A stretch of 26,306 nucleotides of DNA from Proteobacteria bacterium UBA1847. Lineage in GTDB: Bacteria; Pseudomonadota; Gammaproteobacteria; Steroidobacterales; Woeseiaceae. Made by a program: the position numbers and the translations under genes. Positions 8,356 through 16,071 of the stretch are shown here, piece by piece. Numbering within the stretch: position 1 is the stretch's first letter; each line of letters begins with the position of its first letter. The notes below the pieces were generated by a model, which worked only from the letters and a program-made list of their open reading frames with translations, had not been told where the DNA came from and did not search any database. The stretch covers positions 558 to 26,863 of the forward strand of contig DDIP01000288.1 of the NCBI GenBank assembly GCA_002338605.1, in the 5' to 3' direction.

Positions 8356-8736
8356 CTAGGGCCCCTTGAGTCTCAATATTGGCCGCTCGGCAGTCACCAG
8401 TACGGTGCCGAAAGGCCCGAAAATTTCGTATTGCCCGTTATCAAGTCGCCGTAGACCTTCGATCAGGCCATGCTTCAGCCCCCTGACCACCTCGGCGGGG
8501 GCTGCCTCAGCCCCGCCGACGACACTGAGCGCTTCACAATACGGAAATTCAATGATGGCGGGTCTAATACAGAATTTTTCCGCCGGTCGTGGCTTCTCGT
8601 AAAATGGATGGTCTTCCGTCAGAAAAAGATCGATATCGATAAGCAGCAGCTCGGATTTCAGGCTCCACGAGAGGACAAACGACTGCTTCAGGTCGACCGC
8701 GGCGAACTCGCGCAGCTGTCGCCAGTCAGTCTGCAT
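8356..8736 (-). CDS. Conserved hypothetical protein
   Basis: A 126-residue soluble protein that I do not recognise. It has a helical N-terminus (DWRQLREFAAVDL), then strands containing SELLLIDIDLFLTEDHPFYE, and a tract PAIIEFPYCEAL. The C-terminal half contains a glycine/alanine stretch and strand pairs ending in RPILRLKGP. It has no signal peptide or membrane segment. The start is uncertain. ATG at 8736 gives MQTDWRQL but has no good ribosome-binding site of its own; a TTG at 8760 would add 8 residues. A short ORF with a strong site (8791-8726) overlaps this ATG and may couple translation. It heads the run to nhaA. Confidence 0.78.
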   Translation of the reverse strand: MQTDWRQLREFAAVDLKQSFVLSWSLKSELLLIDIDLFLTEDHPFYEKPRPAEKFCIRPAIIEFPYCEALSVVGGAEAAPAEVVRGLKHGLIEGLRRLDNGQYEIFGPFGTVLVTAERPILRLKGP

Positions 8737-8791
8737 CGAGATTCGTATCCATGACGACAACGTTCGATGCGTTTTGCAAAGGATTGTTCAC
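8726..8791 (-). CDS. Candidate leader peptide (21 codons) overlapping the next start
   Basis: A GTG at 8791 follows a strong purine tract, AGAGGGGGGATC, with GAGG 7 nt from the start codon. The frame reads MNNPLQNASNVVV and stops after 21 codons at a TGA (8728-8726), just inside the gene whose ATG is at 8736. The larger gene lacks a clear site of its own, so ribosomes ending here could restart on it. The peptide has no regulatory codon run that I can see. It may also be chance. Confidence 0.35.
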   Translation of the reverse strand: MNNPLQNASNVVVMDTNLDAD

Positions 8792-8827
8792 GATCCCCCC
8801 TCTATTCTTGCTGCACGGGAGTATAAC

Positions 8828-9319
8828 TCACGCAAACGTCGCCGCGACCCAGACACCGATGTAGTGAGAAAGGACGACAACCAGCACGGCGATACCAAGG
8901 TGCTCCAGGATAATGGCCCAGGGCGGCTCGCCCTGGGCGCGCGCCAGGAAATAACTCAACACCGTAATCACGGTCATACCCCAAACAATGGACGCCAGCA
9001 CCGCCGGCGCGAGCGGCAGCAGCAACAGTGGAATCGCGAAGCTGAGTGCGAACACGAGCTTGGTGAAGAACGTCGTAAACGTTGCCGCCCAGACATGGTC
9101 ATGATCAGTATCCGGATCGGCTTCCTCGGCAAGATGAATGCCCATCGCATCCGACATGGAATCCGCCACGGCGATTACCAGGATACCGCCGAGCACTGCC
9201 GTGAGCGACCGGGTACCGGCGTTAAGACCGACGATCAACCCGAGCGTCGTGATCACGCCCGACGTGGCGCCGAAAAACAGCCCCGTTCTTGCACCGGCAC
9301 TCCTGAGAAAATCCATCAT
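8828..9319 (-). CDS. Small VIT/CCC1-like membrane protein
   Basis: A 163-residue protein with four or five hydrophobic segments. The N-terminal part, GATSGVITTLGLIVGLNAGT followed by LGGILVIAVADSMSDAMGIHLAEE, matches the first two helices of the VIT1/CCC1 iron/manganese transporter superfamily. Typical VIT proteins are about 230 residues and have a helical cytosolic metal-binding domain after helix 2. Here that domain is reduced to a short acidic, histidine-bearing loop, EEADPDTDHDH (65-75). The rest is three hydrophobic stretches. It probably moves or senses divalent metal; this is inference from family. The start is ATG at 9319 (or 9316), 6 bp after the GNAT gene, so the two are probably co-transcribed. 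Confidence 0.78.
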   Translation of the reverse strand: MMDFLRSAGARTGLFFGATSGVITTLGLIVGLNAGTRSLTAVLGGILVIAVADSMSDAMGIHLAEEADPDTDHDHVWAATFTTFFTKLVFALSFAIPLLLLPLAPAVLASIVWGMTVITVLSYFLARAQGEPPWAIILEHLGIAVLVVVLSHYIGVWVAATFA

Positions 9320-9325
9320 TGTTTG

Positions 9326-9850
9326 CTATTCCTGTAGGGCCATACTGTAAAGACTGATTTTTTTGCTGTCGCCTGGCATCGTCACCATACGCTCGAAATG
9401 CAGCCCAAGTTTTTCAATGAGACCGATCGATGGCCCGTTTTGTGGCGACACAATTGCATGCAAAGTTTCAAGCGCGAGTTCGTCGCGCGCGTAACGCACA
9501 ACTTCGATCGCAGCCTCGCCGGCGTAACCCATTCCGCGATAGTCGGGCAGCAACGAAAAGCCAATATCGGGATCGTCGAAATTTTCGCGACGGAAGAGGC
9601 CACAAATCCCGATTTGGTCGCCGCTTGACTTCAAGGTCAGGCTGTAGGGACCGTACCCATAATCTGCAAACAGCTTTTCTGCACCCAAAGCGACGGCTTC
9701 GCGTGCCTGTTCGAGCGTCCGTATGCCACGGTCGGCAACATTCCGAATAAAAGTCGGATCGTTCCAGATGGCCAGCATCAGTGCTGCGTCATCGACGGTG
9801 ACCGGCCGCAGGTAGAGGCGCGCGGTTTCAAACTGACGTTCGGGCGCCAT
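9326..9850 (-). CDS. GNAT family N-acetyltransferase (RimJ/RimL type)
   Basis: A 174-residue cytoplasmic protein of the Acetyltransf_3 type. It opens with FETARLYLRPVTVDDAALM, the usual strand-1/helix-1 of RimJ-like enzymes. The acetyl-CoA loop DYRGMGYAGEA is at about 103-113, and the C-terminal SPQNGPSIGLIEKLGLHFE is the family's helix-4 region. The acceptor may be a protein N-terminus or a small amine and cannot be told from sequence. The start is ATG at 9850, which has no clear ribosome-binding site; a TTG at 9877 would add 9 residues. A 23-codon ORF with an excellent site ends on this ATG (TAATG), so coupling is likely. Confidence 0.88.
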   Translation of the reverse strand: MAPERQFETARLYLRPVTVDDAALMLAIWNDPTFIRNVADRGIRTLEQAREAVALGAEKLFADYGYGPYSLTLKSSGDQIGICGLFRRENFDDPDIGFSLLPDYRGMGYAGEAAIEVVRYARDELALETLHAIVSPQNGPSIGLIEKLGLHFERMVTMPGDSKKISLYSMALQE

Positions 9851-9921
9851 TAGTGCAAAAGCCCGCCCAGCCGACAACGCGATGCCGCTGCAACCCGTAC
9901 TACCCAGATTGAAATGTCCAT
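9850..9921 (-). CDS. Candidate small ORF/leader peptide (23 codons) upstream of GNAT gene
   Basis: It lies in the 111-bp gap between trpS and the GNAT gene. AGGAGG stands 4 nt before an ATG at 9921, the best ribosome-binding site in this area. The frame starts MDISIWVVRVAAAS and ends LGGLLH, a small, partly hydrophobic, positively charged peptide. Its TAA shares one base with the GNAT start codon (TAATG). That geometry is typical of stop-restart coupling. Whether the peptide itself matters is unknown. Confidence 0.45.
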   Translation of the reverse strand: MDISIWVVRVAAASRCRLGGLLH

Positions 9922-9961
9922 CCTGCCTCCTGGTTCCGATCCATGGCTATTCCGGATGTCG

Positions 9962-10975
9962 CTAACCGAGTTTCCGAATTCCGATCGCATGGCGAATTTG
10001 CTTGATGTAAGGAACAGCAACCTCCCGCGCACGCGCCGCGCCCTTTTGCAACTCGGCCTCGACGTCAGCAGGGCTTGCCAACAGGCGCTCATACTCTTCA
10101 CGCGCGGGCCCGATATGGTCGTTGATGTATTCAAACAGGGTTTGTTTCATTGTGCCCCAGGCGACGCCATCGGCGTACTGCTGCTCGACTGCCGCCGTCT
10201 CTTCGGGAGTGGCGAACGCTTTGTAAATATCGAACAGCGTGCTGTCGGCGGTGTCTTTCGGCTCGCCGGGCTCCAGGCTGTTTGTCTTGATCTTCATGAT
10301 CAGCTTGCGGAGCTTTTTCTCGGGCGCAAACAGCGGAATCGTGTTGTTGTAACTCTTCGACATCTTGCGGCCGTCGAGTCCCGCCAATGTCGCCGTGTGA
10401 TCGTCAATCACGGGTTCCGGTAATACCAGGACCTCGCCAAAATGGTGGTTAAACCGCTGCGCGATATCCCGCGCCATTTCAACATGCTGCTTCTGGTCCC
10501 GGCCCACCGGCACCTTCGTTGCGCGAAACATCAGGATGTCTGCGGCCATCAGGATCGGATAACTGTACAAGGCCATCGTGATGCCCTTGTCCGGATCATT
10601 GTCGCTGCCATTTTCGAGATTCGCCTGCACCGCTGCCTTGTAGGAATGTGCACGATTCATCAGGCCCTTGGCTGTCATGCTGGTGAGGATCCAGGTCAGC
10701 TCGGGAATTTCGGGGATGTCCGATTGCCGGTATAACACCGAGTTTTCGGTGTCCATTCCAAGCGCCAGCCACGCGGCAGCAATTTCCAGCGTCGACTGGC
10801 TGATCTTGTCAGGGTCTTCGTTTTTTGCGAGGGCATGGAAATCAGCAAGAAAATAAAAATTCTTCTTTGACACGTCCCTGCTCGCCGCAATGCTCGGCCG
10901 GATCGCTCCGACATAATTGCCGATATGCGGCGTTCCCGTTGTGGTAATGCCGGTGAGATATATCTCGTCTGCCAT
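9962..10975 (-). CDS. trpS: Tryptophanyl-tRNA synthetase
   Basis: A 337-residue class I aminoacyl-tRNA synthetase that charges tRNA(Trp) with tryptophan. It starts MADEIYLTGITTTG; the HIGH-type motif is HIGN at 17-20 and the KMSKS motif is complete at 204-208 (GRKMSKSYNN). Length fits bacterial TrpS (about 330-340). I chose the ATG at 10975, 2 bp after the ggt stop. A GTG at 11050 would add 25 unrelated residues inside ggt. Upstream sequence within the ggt end (GGGATACTAGGG) offers only a modest ribosome-binding site, so coupling to ggt is likely. Confidence 0.97.
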   Translation of the reverse strand: MADEIYLTGITTTGTPHIGNYVGAIRPSIAASRDVSKKNFYFLADFHALAKNEDPDKISQSTLEIAAAWLALGMDTENSVLYRQSDIPEIPELTWILTSMTAKGLMNRAHSYKAAVQANLENGSDNDPDKGITMALYSYPILMAADILMFRATKVPVGRDQKQHVEMARDIAQRFNHHFGEVLVLPEPVIDDHTATLAGLDGRKMSKSYNNTIPLFAPEKKLRKLIMKIKTNSLEPGEPKDTADSTLFDIYKAFATPEETAAVEQQYADGVAWGTMKQTLFEYINDHIGPAREEYERLLASPADVEAELQKGAARAREVAVPYIKQIRHAIGIRKLG

Positions 10976-10977
10976 CC

Positions 10978-12693
10978 CTAGTATCCCGCTGCCTGTCCGT
11001 CTTTGCGCACTTCGCTGGCGCCATAGTACACGCCCTGCTCCTTGTCCCACATGATGGCTTGGTAACCGCCAAAACTGCCATTGCTGTCACCGAGCGTGTG
11101 CCCCAGGCGTTCGAGCTCTTTGCGGGTCTCATCGCTGAACGTTGATTCAAGGTGCAGCACCCCGCCATCCGTCATGACAGAACCGGTCGGCTGAGAGGAA
11201 CCGATGTGATTAACTCGCGCCGCATCACCTGCTTCCTGCAAATTCATTCCAAAGTCGACCATATTGACGATGACCTGCACATGGCCCTGCGGCTGCATGG
11301 CACCACCCATCAGTCCGAAGCTGATCAGTGGTTCACCGTCCTTCATGACGAATGCCGGAATGATCGTGTGAAAGGGCCGTTTACCACCCGCGATGACGTT
11401 TGCATGATCGGGATCAAGTGAAAACAACTCGGCACGATCCTGAAGCACAAAACCAAGATTACCGGGTGTCATTCCGGAACCCATACCGCGGTAGTTACTC
11501 TGTATCAGCGACACCATGTTGCCGTCCACGTCCGCAACCGTCAGGTAGATCGTGTCGCCCTGCTCAAGTTTTGCGTCACCGGCCGGCAGTGACTTTGCAG
11601 CCCTGTTCGGGTTGATCAGCTTGCGTCGCTCGTCGGCGTAGCGCTTCGATATCAACGTCTCCACCGGAACATCAACGAAGTCCATATCCGCGTAGTATTT
11701 TGCGCGATCTTCAAATGCGAGTTTTTTTGCCTCAACCAGCGTGTGCAAGTACTCGACACTTCCGAACCCCATCGATTTCAAGTCGTAGGCCTCAAGCAAA
11801 TTAAGCATTTGCAGCGCGGCAATGCCCTGACCGTTCGGCGGCAATTCGTATACGTCCCAGCCGCGATAGTTTGTCGAAACAGGCGTAACCCATTCGGATT
11901 CGTGCTCTGCCAGGTCTTCATAGCTGAGCAATCCACCTTGCTCGGCCATGTAAGCATCGATTCGGCGTGCAATGCTGCCCTTGTAAAACTCGTCGCGTCC
12001 TTTCTCTGCGATAAGTTCCAGCGTATCGGCCAGGCGTGGGTTCCTGAACATCTCGCCTTTTTGCGGCACATGTCCGTTGGGCATGTAGGTCTCCCTGAAC
12101 CCCGGGTAATGCCCGATGCGTGCTTCGTTACTCTTGAAGTAGTGTGCGATGACTTCTGAAACCGGAAACCCTTCGCGAGCATAAGCAATCGTGGGCGCCA
12201 GGATCTCTTGCATATTGAGCCTGCCGAATCGGGCATGAAGCTCGAACCAGCCATCGACAGCGCCCGGCACGCTGACTGGCAGTGGTCCGTAGGGCGGGAT
12301 ACTTTCGATGCCGCGTTCGCGGAAATAGTCGAGTGTCATGGCCTTTGGTGCCCGGCCCGAAGCGTTCAGGCCAACCAGCTCTTTCTTTTCAGCATCCCAG
12401 ACGATCGCGAACAGATCACCACCGATGCCGTTGCCGGTCGGTTCCATCAGTCCCAGTGCCGCGTTGGCGGCAATCGCCGCATCCACAGCACTGCCGCCTG
12501 CTTTCAGAATATCGAGGGCTATCTGGGTCGCCAGGGGCTGGCTGGTCGCGGCCATGCCGTGCGGCGCGATCACTTCAGATCGGGAGGCGTGAGCGAGCCC
12601 CGTTACCCGATCGTAGCCAGGCTCAGGTGCCGCCATTGTCGTCGCTCCCACTACTAAACATACGATACCAATCCAATATTCCCTTCCGTTCAT
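10978..12693 (-). CDS. ggt: Gamma-glutamyltransferase (gamma-glutamyltranspeptidase)
   Basis: A 571-residue proenzyme of the N-terminal nucleophile family. It has a signal peptide (IGIVCLVVGATTMAAPEP, about 1-22), so it is periplasmic. The large-subunit core carries SQPLATQIALDILKAGGSAV and GNGIGGDLFAIV. The expected self-cleavage site precedes T381 in QGDTIYLTVAD, and this threonine would become the catalytic N-terminus of the small subunit. The segment after it (TPGNLGFVLQDRAELFSLD) departs from the E. coli enzyme and fits the broader, less studied GGT subgroup, so the natural substrate is less certain than glutathione. Family enzymes hydrolyse or transfer gamma-glutamyl groups. The gene is divergent from pepQ and is followed after 2 bp by trpS. 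Confidence 0.95.
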   Translation of the reverse strand: MNGREYWIGIVCLVVGATTMAAPEPGYDRVTGLAHASRSEVIAPHGMAATSQPLATQIALDILKAGGSAVDAAIAANAALGLMEPTGNGIGGDLFAIVWDAEKKELVGLNASGRAPKAMTLDYFRERGIESIPPYGPLPVSVPGAVDGWFELHARFGRLNMQEILAPTIAYAREGFPVSEVIAHYFKSNEARIGHYPGFRETYMPNGHVPQKGEMFRNPRLADTLELIAEKGRDEFYKGSIARRIDAYMAEQGGLLSYEDLAEHESEWVTPVSTNYRGWDVYELPPNGQGIAALQMLNLLEAYDLKSMGFGSVEYLHTLVEAKKLAFEDRAKYYADMDFVDVPVETLISKRYADERRKLINPNRAAKSLPAGDAKLEQGDTIYLTVADVDGNMVSLIQSNYRGMGSGMTPGNLGFVLQDRAELFSLDPDHANVIAGGKRPFHTIIPAFVMKDGEPLISFGLMGGAMQPQGHVQVIVNMVDFGMNLQEAGDAARVNHIGSSQPTGSVMTDGGVLHLESTFSDETRKELERLGHTLGDSNGSFGGYQAIMWDKEQGVYYGASEVRKDGQAAGY

Positions 12694-12725
12694 GCCCTGC
12701 TCCGCTTGCGATATAGGCCCCGGCC

Positions 12726-12771
12726 CGGCTGATGCGAGCCGCTTATGATGGCACTCGCCGCCGGTGGCGGC
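12726..12771. promoter_or_regulatory. Inverted repeats in the ggt/pepQ divergent region
   Basis: The 97 bp between the two divergent start codons must contain both promoters. It holds two perfect inverted repeats: CGGCT-GATGCG-AGCCG at 12726-12741 and GCCGCC-GGT-GGCGGC at 12757-12771. The second lies just before the pepQ ribosome-binding region and would form a GC hairpin in its 5' leader. A TATGAT at 12744-12749 could be a -10 box, but I find no -35 at the right distance. Confidence 0.3.
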
Positions 12772-12790
12772 AACAAGGTATGATTTGCCG

Positions 12791-14134
12791 ATGAAAGCAG
12801 ACTACTCCGACACGAATCCGGCGCTGGGCGCTTTGTACGCTCCGCACATCGAAACGCTGGCTTATCGCCACGATCACGCACTCTCAAGGGCAGGCGCAAG
12901 TCATGCGGTGATTTACTCGGGCAATCCGAAAGTCGCGTTTCTCGACGACTACCATTTGCCCTTCAAACCCAATCCGCATTTCGTAAGCTGGGCACCGCTG
13001 ACAAGCCTGCCGTTTTCCTACATCGTATATACGCCAGGTAAAAAGCCTGTCCTGATCTACTACCAGCCGCACGACTACTGGCATGTCGTTCCGGGTACAC
13101 CGGCGGGTTATTGGACGGCGCATTTCGATATTCGCATCGTGCACTCAATTGATGAGGTCGCGGCGCATTTACCAGCGCGCGACAAGTGCATCCTGATCGG
13201 AGAAATCGACGACAAGGCCCTGGCCTTCGACATTGACCGCATCAATCCAACGACTGCGATCAATATCCTGCACTATGCTCGCGGCATCAAGACGGCCTAC
13301 GAGATTGAGGTGATGCGTTTGGCATCGTATCGAGGCGCCTGTGGGCACCGGGCGGCCGAGGCCGCTTTTCGTGCCGGCGCGTCCGAGTTCGATATTCACC
13401 GGGCCTACTGCAAGGCGGTCAGTCTCACCGAGCCGGAACTGCCCTACAACAACATCGTGGCGCTGAACCGGCACGGTGCAATTCTGCATTACACGCATCT
13501 GGATCGAGAGGCACCGGATGAGTCCCGTTCGTTCCTGATCGATGCCGGCGCGCAGGTACACGGTTATGCGTCCGACATCACGCGCACCTACTCTTTCAAT
13601 GATGAACGATTCCAGGCCCTCATTGATCGTATGGATGCCATGCAGTTGGCGATTGTCGACAGGGTCCGGGCGGGTATCGATTACCGGGAATTGCATGTCG
13701 AGAACCACAGGATGCTCGCCGAGATTCTGGTAGAAGCCGAGCTTGCGACCGGCGGACCCGACACATTGCTGGAAACCGGCGTGACGGCGGCATTTTTTCC
13801 TCACGGCCTCGGCCACCTGCTCGGCATCCAGGTACACGACGTCGGCGGTTTCATGGACAGTGAGTCCGGTACCACGATCGATCCGCCAAGCGGCCATCCG
13901 TACTTGCGACTGACGCGGGTGCTTGAGGAAGACATGGTCCTCACTATCGAGCCAGGACTCTATGTAATCGATATGTTGCTAGAAGAACTGCGCGGGACGC
14001 CGGCGGAGAACCACGTCAATTGGAATACAGTTGACTGGCTGCGGCCCTTCGGCGGCATTCGTATTGAGGACAATGTACGGGTGATGGCTGACGGCAGTCA
14101 GAATCTGACACGTGAGGCCTTCGCTGCCACCTGA
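12791..14134 (+). CDS. pepQ: Xaa-Pro dipeptidase
   Basis: A 447-residue cytoplasmic metallopeptidase (M24B) that splits dipeptides with C-terminal proline. The N-terminal half is the creatinase-like domain and the C-terminal half the pita-bread domain. All five expected metal ligands are present: D251 and D262 (IDAGAQVHGYASDITRTYS), H342 (HGLGHLLG), E387 (TIEPGLY) and E426 (IRIEDNV). Length matches E. coli PepQ (443). I chose the ATG at 12791 over an in-frame GTG at 12764. AAGG lies 12 nt upstream, which is rather far. The gene ends in tandem stops, TGA TAG. In E. coli pepQ is known for side activity on organophosphate triesters. Confidence 0.96.
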   Translation: MKADYSDTNPALGALYAPHIETLAYRHDHALSRAGASHAVIYSGNPKVAFLDDYHLPFKPNPHFVSWAPLTSLPFSYIVYTPGKKPVLIYYQPHDYWHVVPGTPAGYWTAHFDIRIVHSIDEVAAHLPARDKCILIGEIDDKALAFDIDRINPTTAINILHYARGIKTAYEIEVMRLASYRGACGHRAAEAAFRAGASEFDIHRAYCKAVSLTEPELPYNNIVALNRHGAILHYTHLDREAPDESRSFLIDAGAQVHGYASDITRTYSFNDERFQALIDRMDAMQLAIVDRVRAGIDYRELHVENHRMLAEILVEAELATGGPDTLLETGVTAAFFPHGLGHLLGIQVHDVGGFMDSESGTTIDPPSGHPYLRLTRVLEEDMVLTIEPGLYVIDMLLEELRGTPAENHVNWNTVDWLRPFGGIRIEDNVRVMADGSQNLTREAFAAT

Positions 14135-14231
14135 TAGGCGTGCATGGAATCAGTCGCCACGCCGCATTGGCGCATGCTCCTTTGTGAATTCGGCGTATGG
14201 TCCGGGCGCAACGCGCTCGTGGGCCGCATTA

Positions 14232-15062
14232 TTACCCAGCGTTCGCGCGATTCTTCTCGGCTTTCAGTCTCGCCTTGACCTTCGCACCCTTGCGTTCGAG
14301 CATCGGCACAACCAGCGGCCGCAGTCCGGGGAACAGGTACATCAGGGTGGTCAGATAACCGCTCAATCTCGGCATCGAGAGTTCGACCTGCCGGTTGCCG
14401 CACAAATCGAGGATCGCCTGAGCAACGTCCTCCGCGGTACTGATGGGCTGGGACAACGTCAGGTTTGACGTGGCGTCGAGATCAGCCATGATGAAACCGG
14501 TGTCGATAGGTCCGGGAGACACGATCGCCAGCTTGATCCCGGTATCGGCAAGCTCTGCGCCGAGAGCATAAGTGAAGGCACGCAGACCGGCCTTGCTCGC
14601 CGCATAGGTCGCGCTGCCAGGTACCGGCGTACGCCCGGCCAGCGAGCCAACATTAACAATCACACCGCCACCAGCTTCTCGAAGATACGGAATCGCAAGG
14701 CGACTCAGTATGATCGGTGCTTTGAGGTTCACATCGATTATCAGGCCGAGTTCACTCGCCTCGACATCGGTGACATTACCGCGTTTGTGGTAACCCGCAT
14801 TGTTGACCAGCACATCAACGCGACCGAAATCGAACGAGGCTTTCTTGAACAGGTCGACGCATGCATCCGCGTCGGCAACGTCCATCGCAAAGATTTCCAC
14901 ACGGGTCTTCTCACGCAATTCCTCTGCGATTGCTTCCAGCTTTTTCTTGTTTCGCGCGACAAGTACGAGATTCGCCCCGGCCTCTGCAAACATTCGCGCC
15001 GTTGCCGCACCAACGCCCTCGGAGCCACCCGTGATGATCACGGTCTTGTTATTGAAAATCAT
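14232..15062 (-). CDS. Short-chain dehydrogenase/reductase (SDR)
   Basis: A 276-residue Rossmann-fold oxidoreductase of the classical SDR type. The nucleotide-binding motif is TGGSEGVG (11-18), followed by NNAG (87-90). The catalytic set is N112, S140, Y153 and K157 (ATYAASKAG). An arginine at 37 and lysines after strand 2 (VARNKKKLEA) favour NADPH. The C-terminal tail has a hydrophobic stretch (TLMYLFPGLRPLVVPML) followed by a strongly basic end, which suggests membrane association, as in 3-ketosphinganine-reductase-like SDRs that act on lipids. That resemblance is inference. The start ATG at 15062 has no clear ribosome-binding site. It converges on pepQ across 97 bp in which I see no strong terminator. 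Confidence 0.92.
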   Translation of the reverse strand: MIFNNKTVIITGGSEGVGAATARMFAEAGANLVLVARNKKKLEAIAEELREKTRVEIFAMDVADADACVDLFKKASFDFGRVDVLVNNAGYHKRGNVTDVEASELGLIIDVNLKAPIILSRLAIPYLREAGGGVIVNVGSLAGRTPVPGSATYAASKAGLRAFTYALGAELADTGIKLAIVSPGPIDTGFIMADLDATSNLTLSQPISTAEDVAQAILDLCGNRQVELSMPRLSGYLTTLMYLFPGLRPLVVPMLERKGAKVKARLKAEKNRANAG

Positions 15063-15103
15063 GTGGGGATATTACAGGCTGCGCCGGGTAGCCGCGAGAA
15101 AAA

Positions 15104-15349
15104 CTAGAAGCTGAAGTAACTCTTGATTTTTTTCCACAGGCTGGGTTCCCAGCCATAGACGTCAAGTTGATCAGGGTCCAGTGTTGCGACCGGCATCGTT
15201 GTGTCAGGCCGAAGAACTTCGTTGGCAGCAGCGTCGTCCGGGTGTAACTCAAGCCCCCCCTTCCTGACGTCACCCGATTTCGTCAAACCGTCAACCGCGA
15301 GACTCAGGTAAGGCAATACCCCGTCATCGACAATATCGTCGAGAAACAC
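15104..15349 (-). CDS. Doubtful small ORF, possibly the remnant of a larger gene
   Basis: An 81-codon frame from a GTG, ending YGWEPSLWKKIKSYFSF. It is acidic, and codon choice looks like that of the neighbours. The same frame stays open upstream to a TGA at 15442-15440 and still reads like protein (ANEKAFDDCVILDKECFDPD), but it contains no ATG, GTG or TTG before 15349, and the GTG has no well-placed ribosome-binding site (AGGAG is 17 nt away). Either the real start is a rare codon or this is the 3' remnant of a gene broken by a frameshift or deletion. No family recognised. Confidence 0.35.
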   Translation of the reverse strand: MFLDDIVDDGVLPYLSLAVDGLTKSGDVRKGGLELHPDDAAANEVLRPDTTMPVATLDPDQLDVYGWEPSLWKKIKSYFSF

Positions 15350-15587
15350 GGCATCCGGATCAAAACACTCCTTGTCCAGGATGACGCAATCATCAAATGC
15401 CTTTTCGTTTGCGATCGTTCTGCCCCGGTATTGGTATCGTCAGTAACTTTAGGTTTTTCGATAAGAAATCGCTGTGAGCCGACTCACAAACAGACCAACA
15501 CGCAGTTTCGATCGTAAAACCGTTTGTCCGACTCTTTTTCTTTTAAAAACAGCCATCTACGCCTTACTGAACACCTGCGCCAGTTAT

Positions 15588-15613
15588 AAAAAAGCCGGGC
15601 ATTGCCCGGCTTT
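15588..15613 (-). terminator. Rho-independent terminator of the ribosomal block
   Basis: On the minus strand a perfect 10-bp stem, AAAGCCGGGC / GCCCGGCTTT, with an AAT loop runs into a TTTTTT tract. It lies about 24 nt after the rplQ stop and marks the end of the alpha operon. On the plus strand the T-run is short, so it is mainly one-directional. The remaining bases between here and position 15350 contain no gene that I can support. Confidence 0.93.
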
Positions 15614-15636
15614 ATGCAATCCTTTCAAATCGCGTA

Positions 15637-16017
15637 CTAGTCTTCGACAACCTGCTCGGGTGCCTTGTCAGTCAACATGACTATCGCCATCGGCGCATTG
15701 TCACCCGGACGCGGTGCTGTTTTCAGGATGCGAAGATAGCCGCCCGGACGTTCCTTGCAACGCGGGCCAATGTCGGAAAACAACTTCCCAACGGCTGCCT
15801 TGTCGCGCAGACGATCAAACGCCAGACGGCGATTAGCAACACTGTCTTCTTTCGCAAGTGTAATCAGGGGCTCCACGACGCGGCGCAGTTCTTTGGCTTT
15901 TGGCAGGGTCGTTTTGATCGTTTCGTGCATCAGCATCGACGTCGCCATGTTGCGATACATGGCCTTGCGATGTGAGCTGTTACGACCCAGTCGTCGACCG
16001 GATTTTCTATGGCGCAT
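15637..16017 (-). CDS. rplQ: 50S ribosomal protein L17
   Basis: A 126-residue basic protein starting [20 protein letters not shown], the L17 signature, with [20 protein letters not shown] in the middle. It fits E. coli L17 (127). L17 sits near the peptide exit tunnel on the large subunit. It is the last gene of the ribosomal block, 54 bp after rpoA, with AGGAT about 7 nt before its ATG. Confidence 0.98.
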   Translation of the reverse strand: MRHRKSGRRLGRNSSHRKAMYRNMATSMLMHETIKTTLPKAKELRRVVEPLITLAKEDSVANRRLAFDRLRDKAAVGKLFSDIGPRCKERPGGYLRILKTAPRPGDNAPMAIVMLTDKAPEQVVED

Positions 16018-16071
16018 TTCTCTATCCTAACTATTCTTCGTTTGTCATCTCGGACCTGAGTCCCTGATGAT

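Noticed and set aside
8820..8825. TATACT as -10 box (minus strand) for the six-gene run
   Set aside because: No acceptable -35 at 16-18 bp; the promoter remains unplaced.
10976..11050. N-terminal extension of trpS to a GTG at 11050
   Set aside because: The added 25 residues lie in ggt and do not resemble TrpS; the ATG at 10975 gives the normal start.
12780..12794. Four-codon mini-ORF overlapping the pepQ start (ATGA)
   Set aside because: AAGG is only 1 nt from its ATG, too close for initiation; very short, likely chance.
13169..13897. 242-codon minus-strand frame antisense to pepQ
   Set aside because: pepQ is complete with all metal ligands; the opposite frame shows no family features.
14135..14231. 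Terminator between convergent pepQ and the SDR gene
   Set aside because: I found no stem followed by a T-run on either strand; only weak, imperfect repeats.
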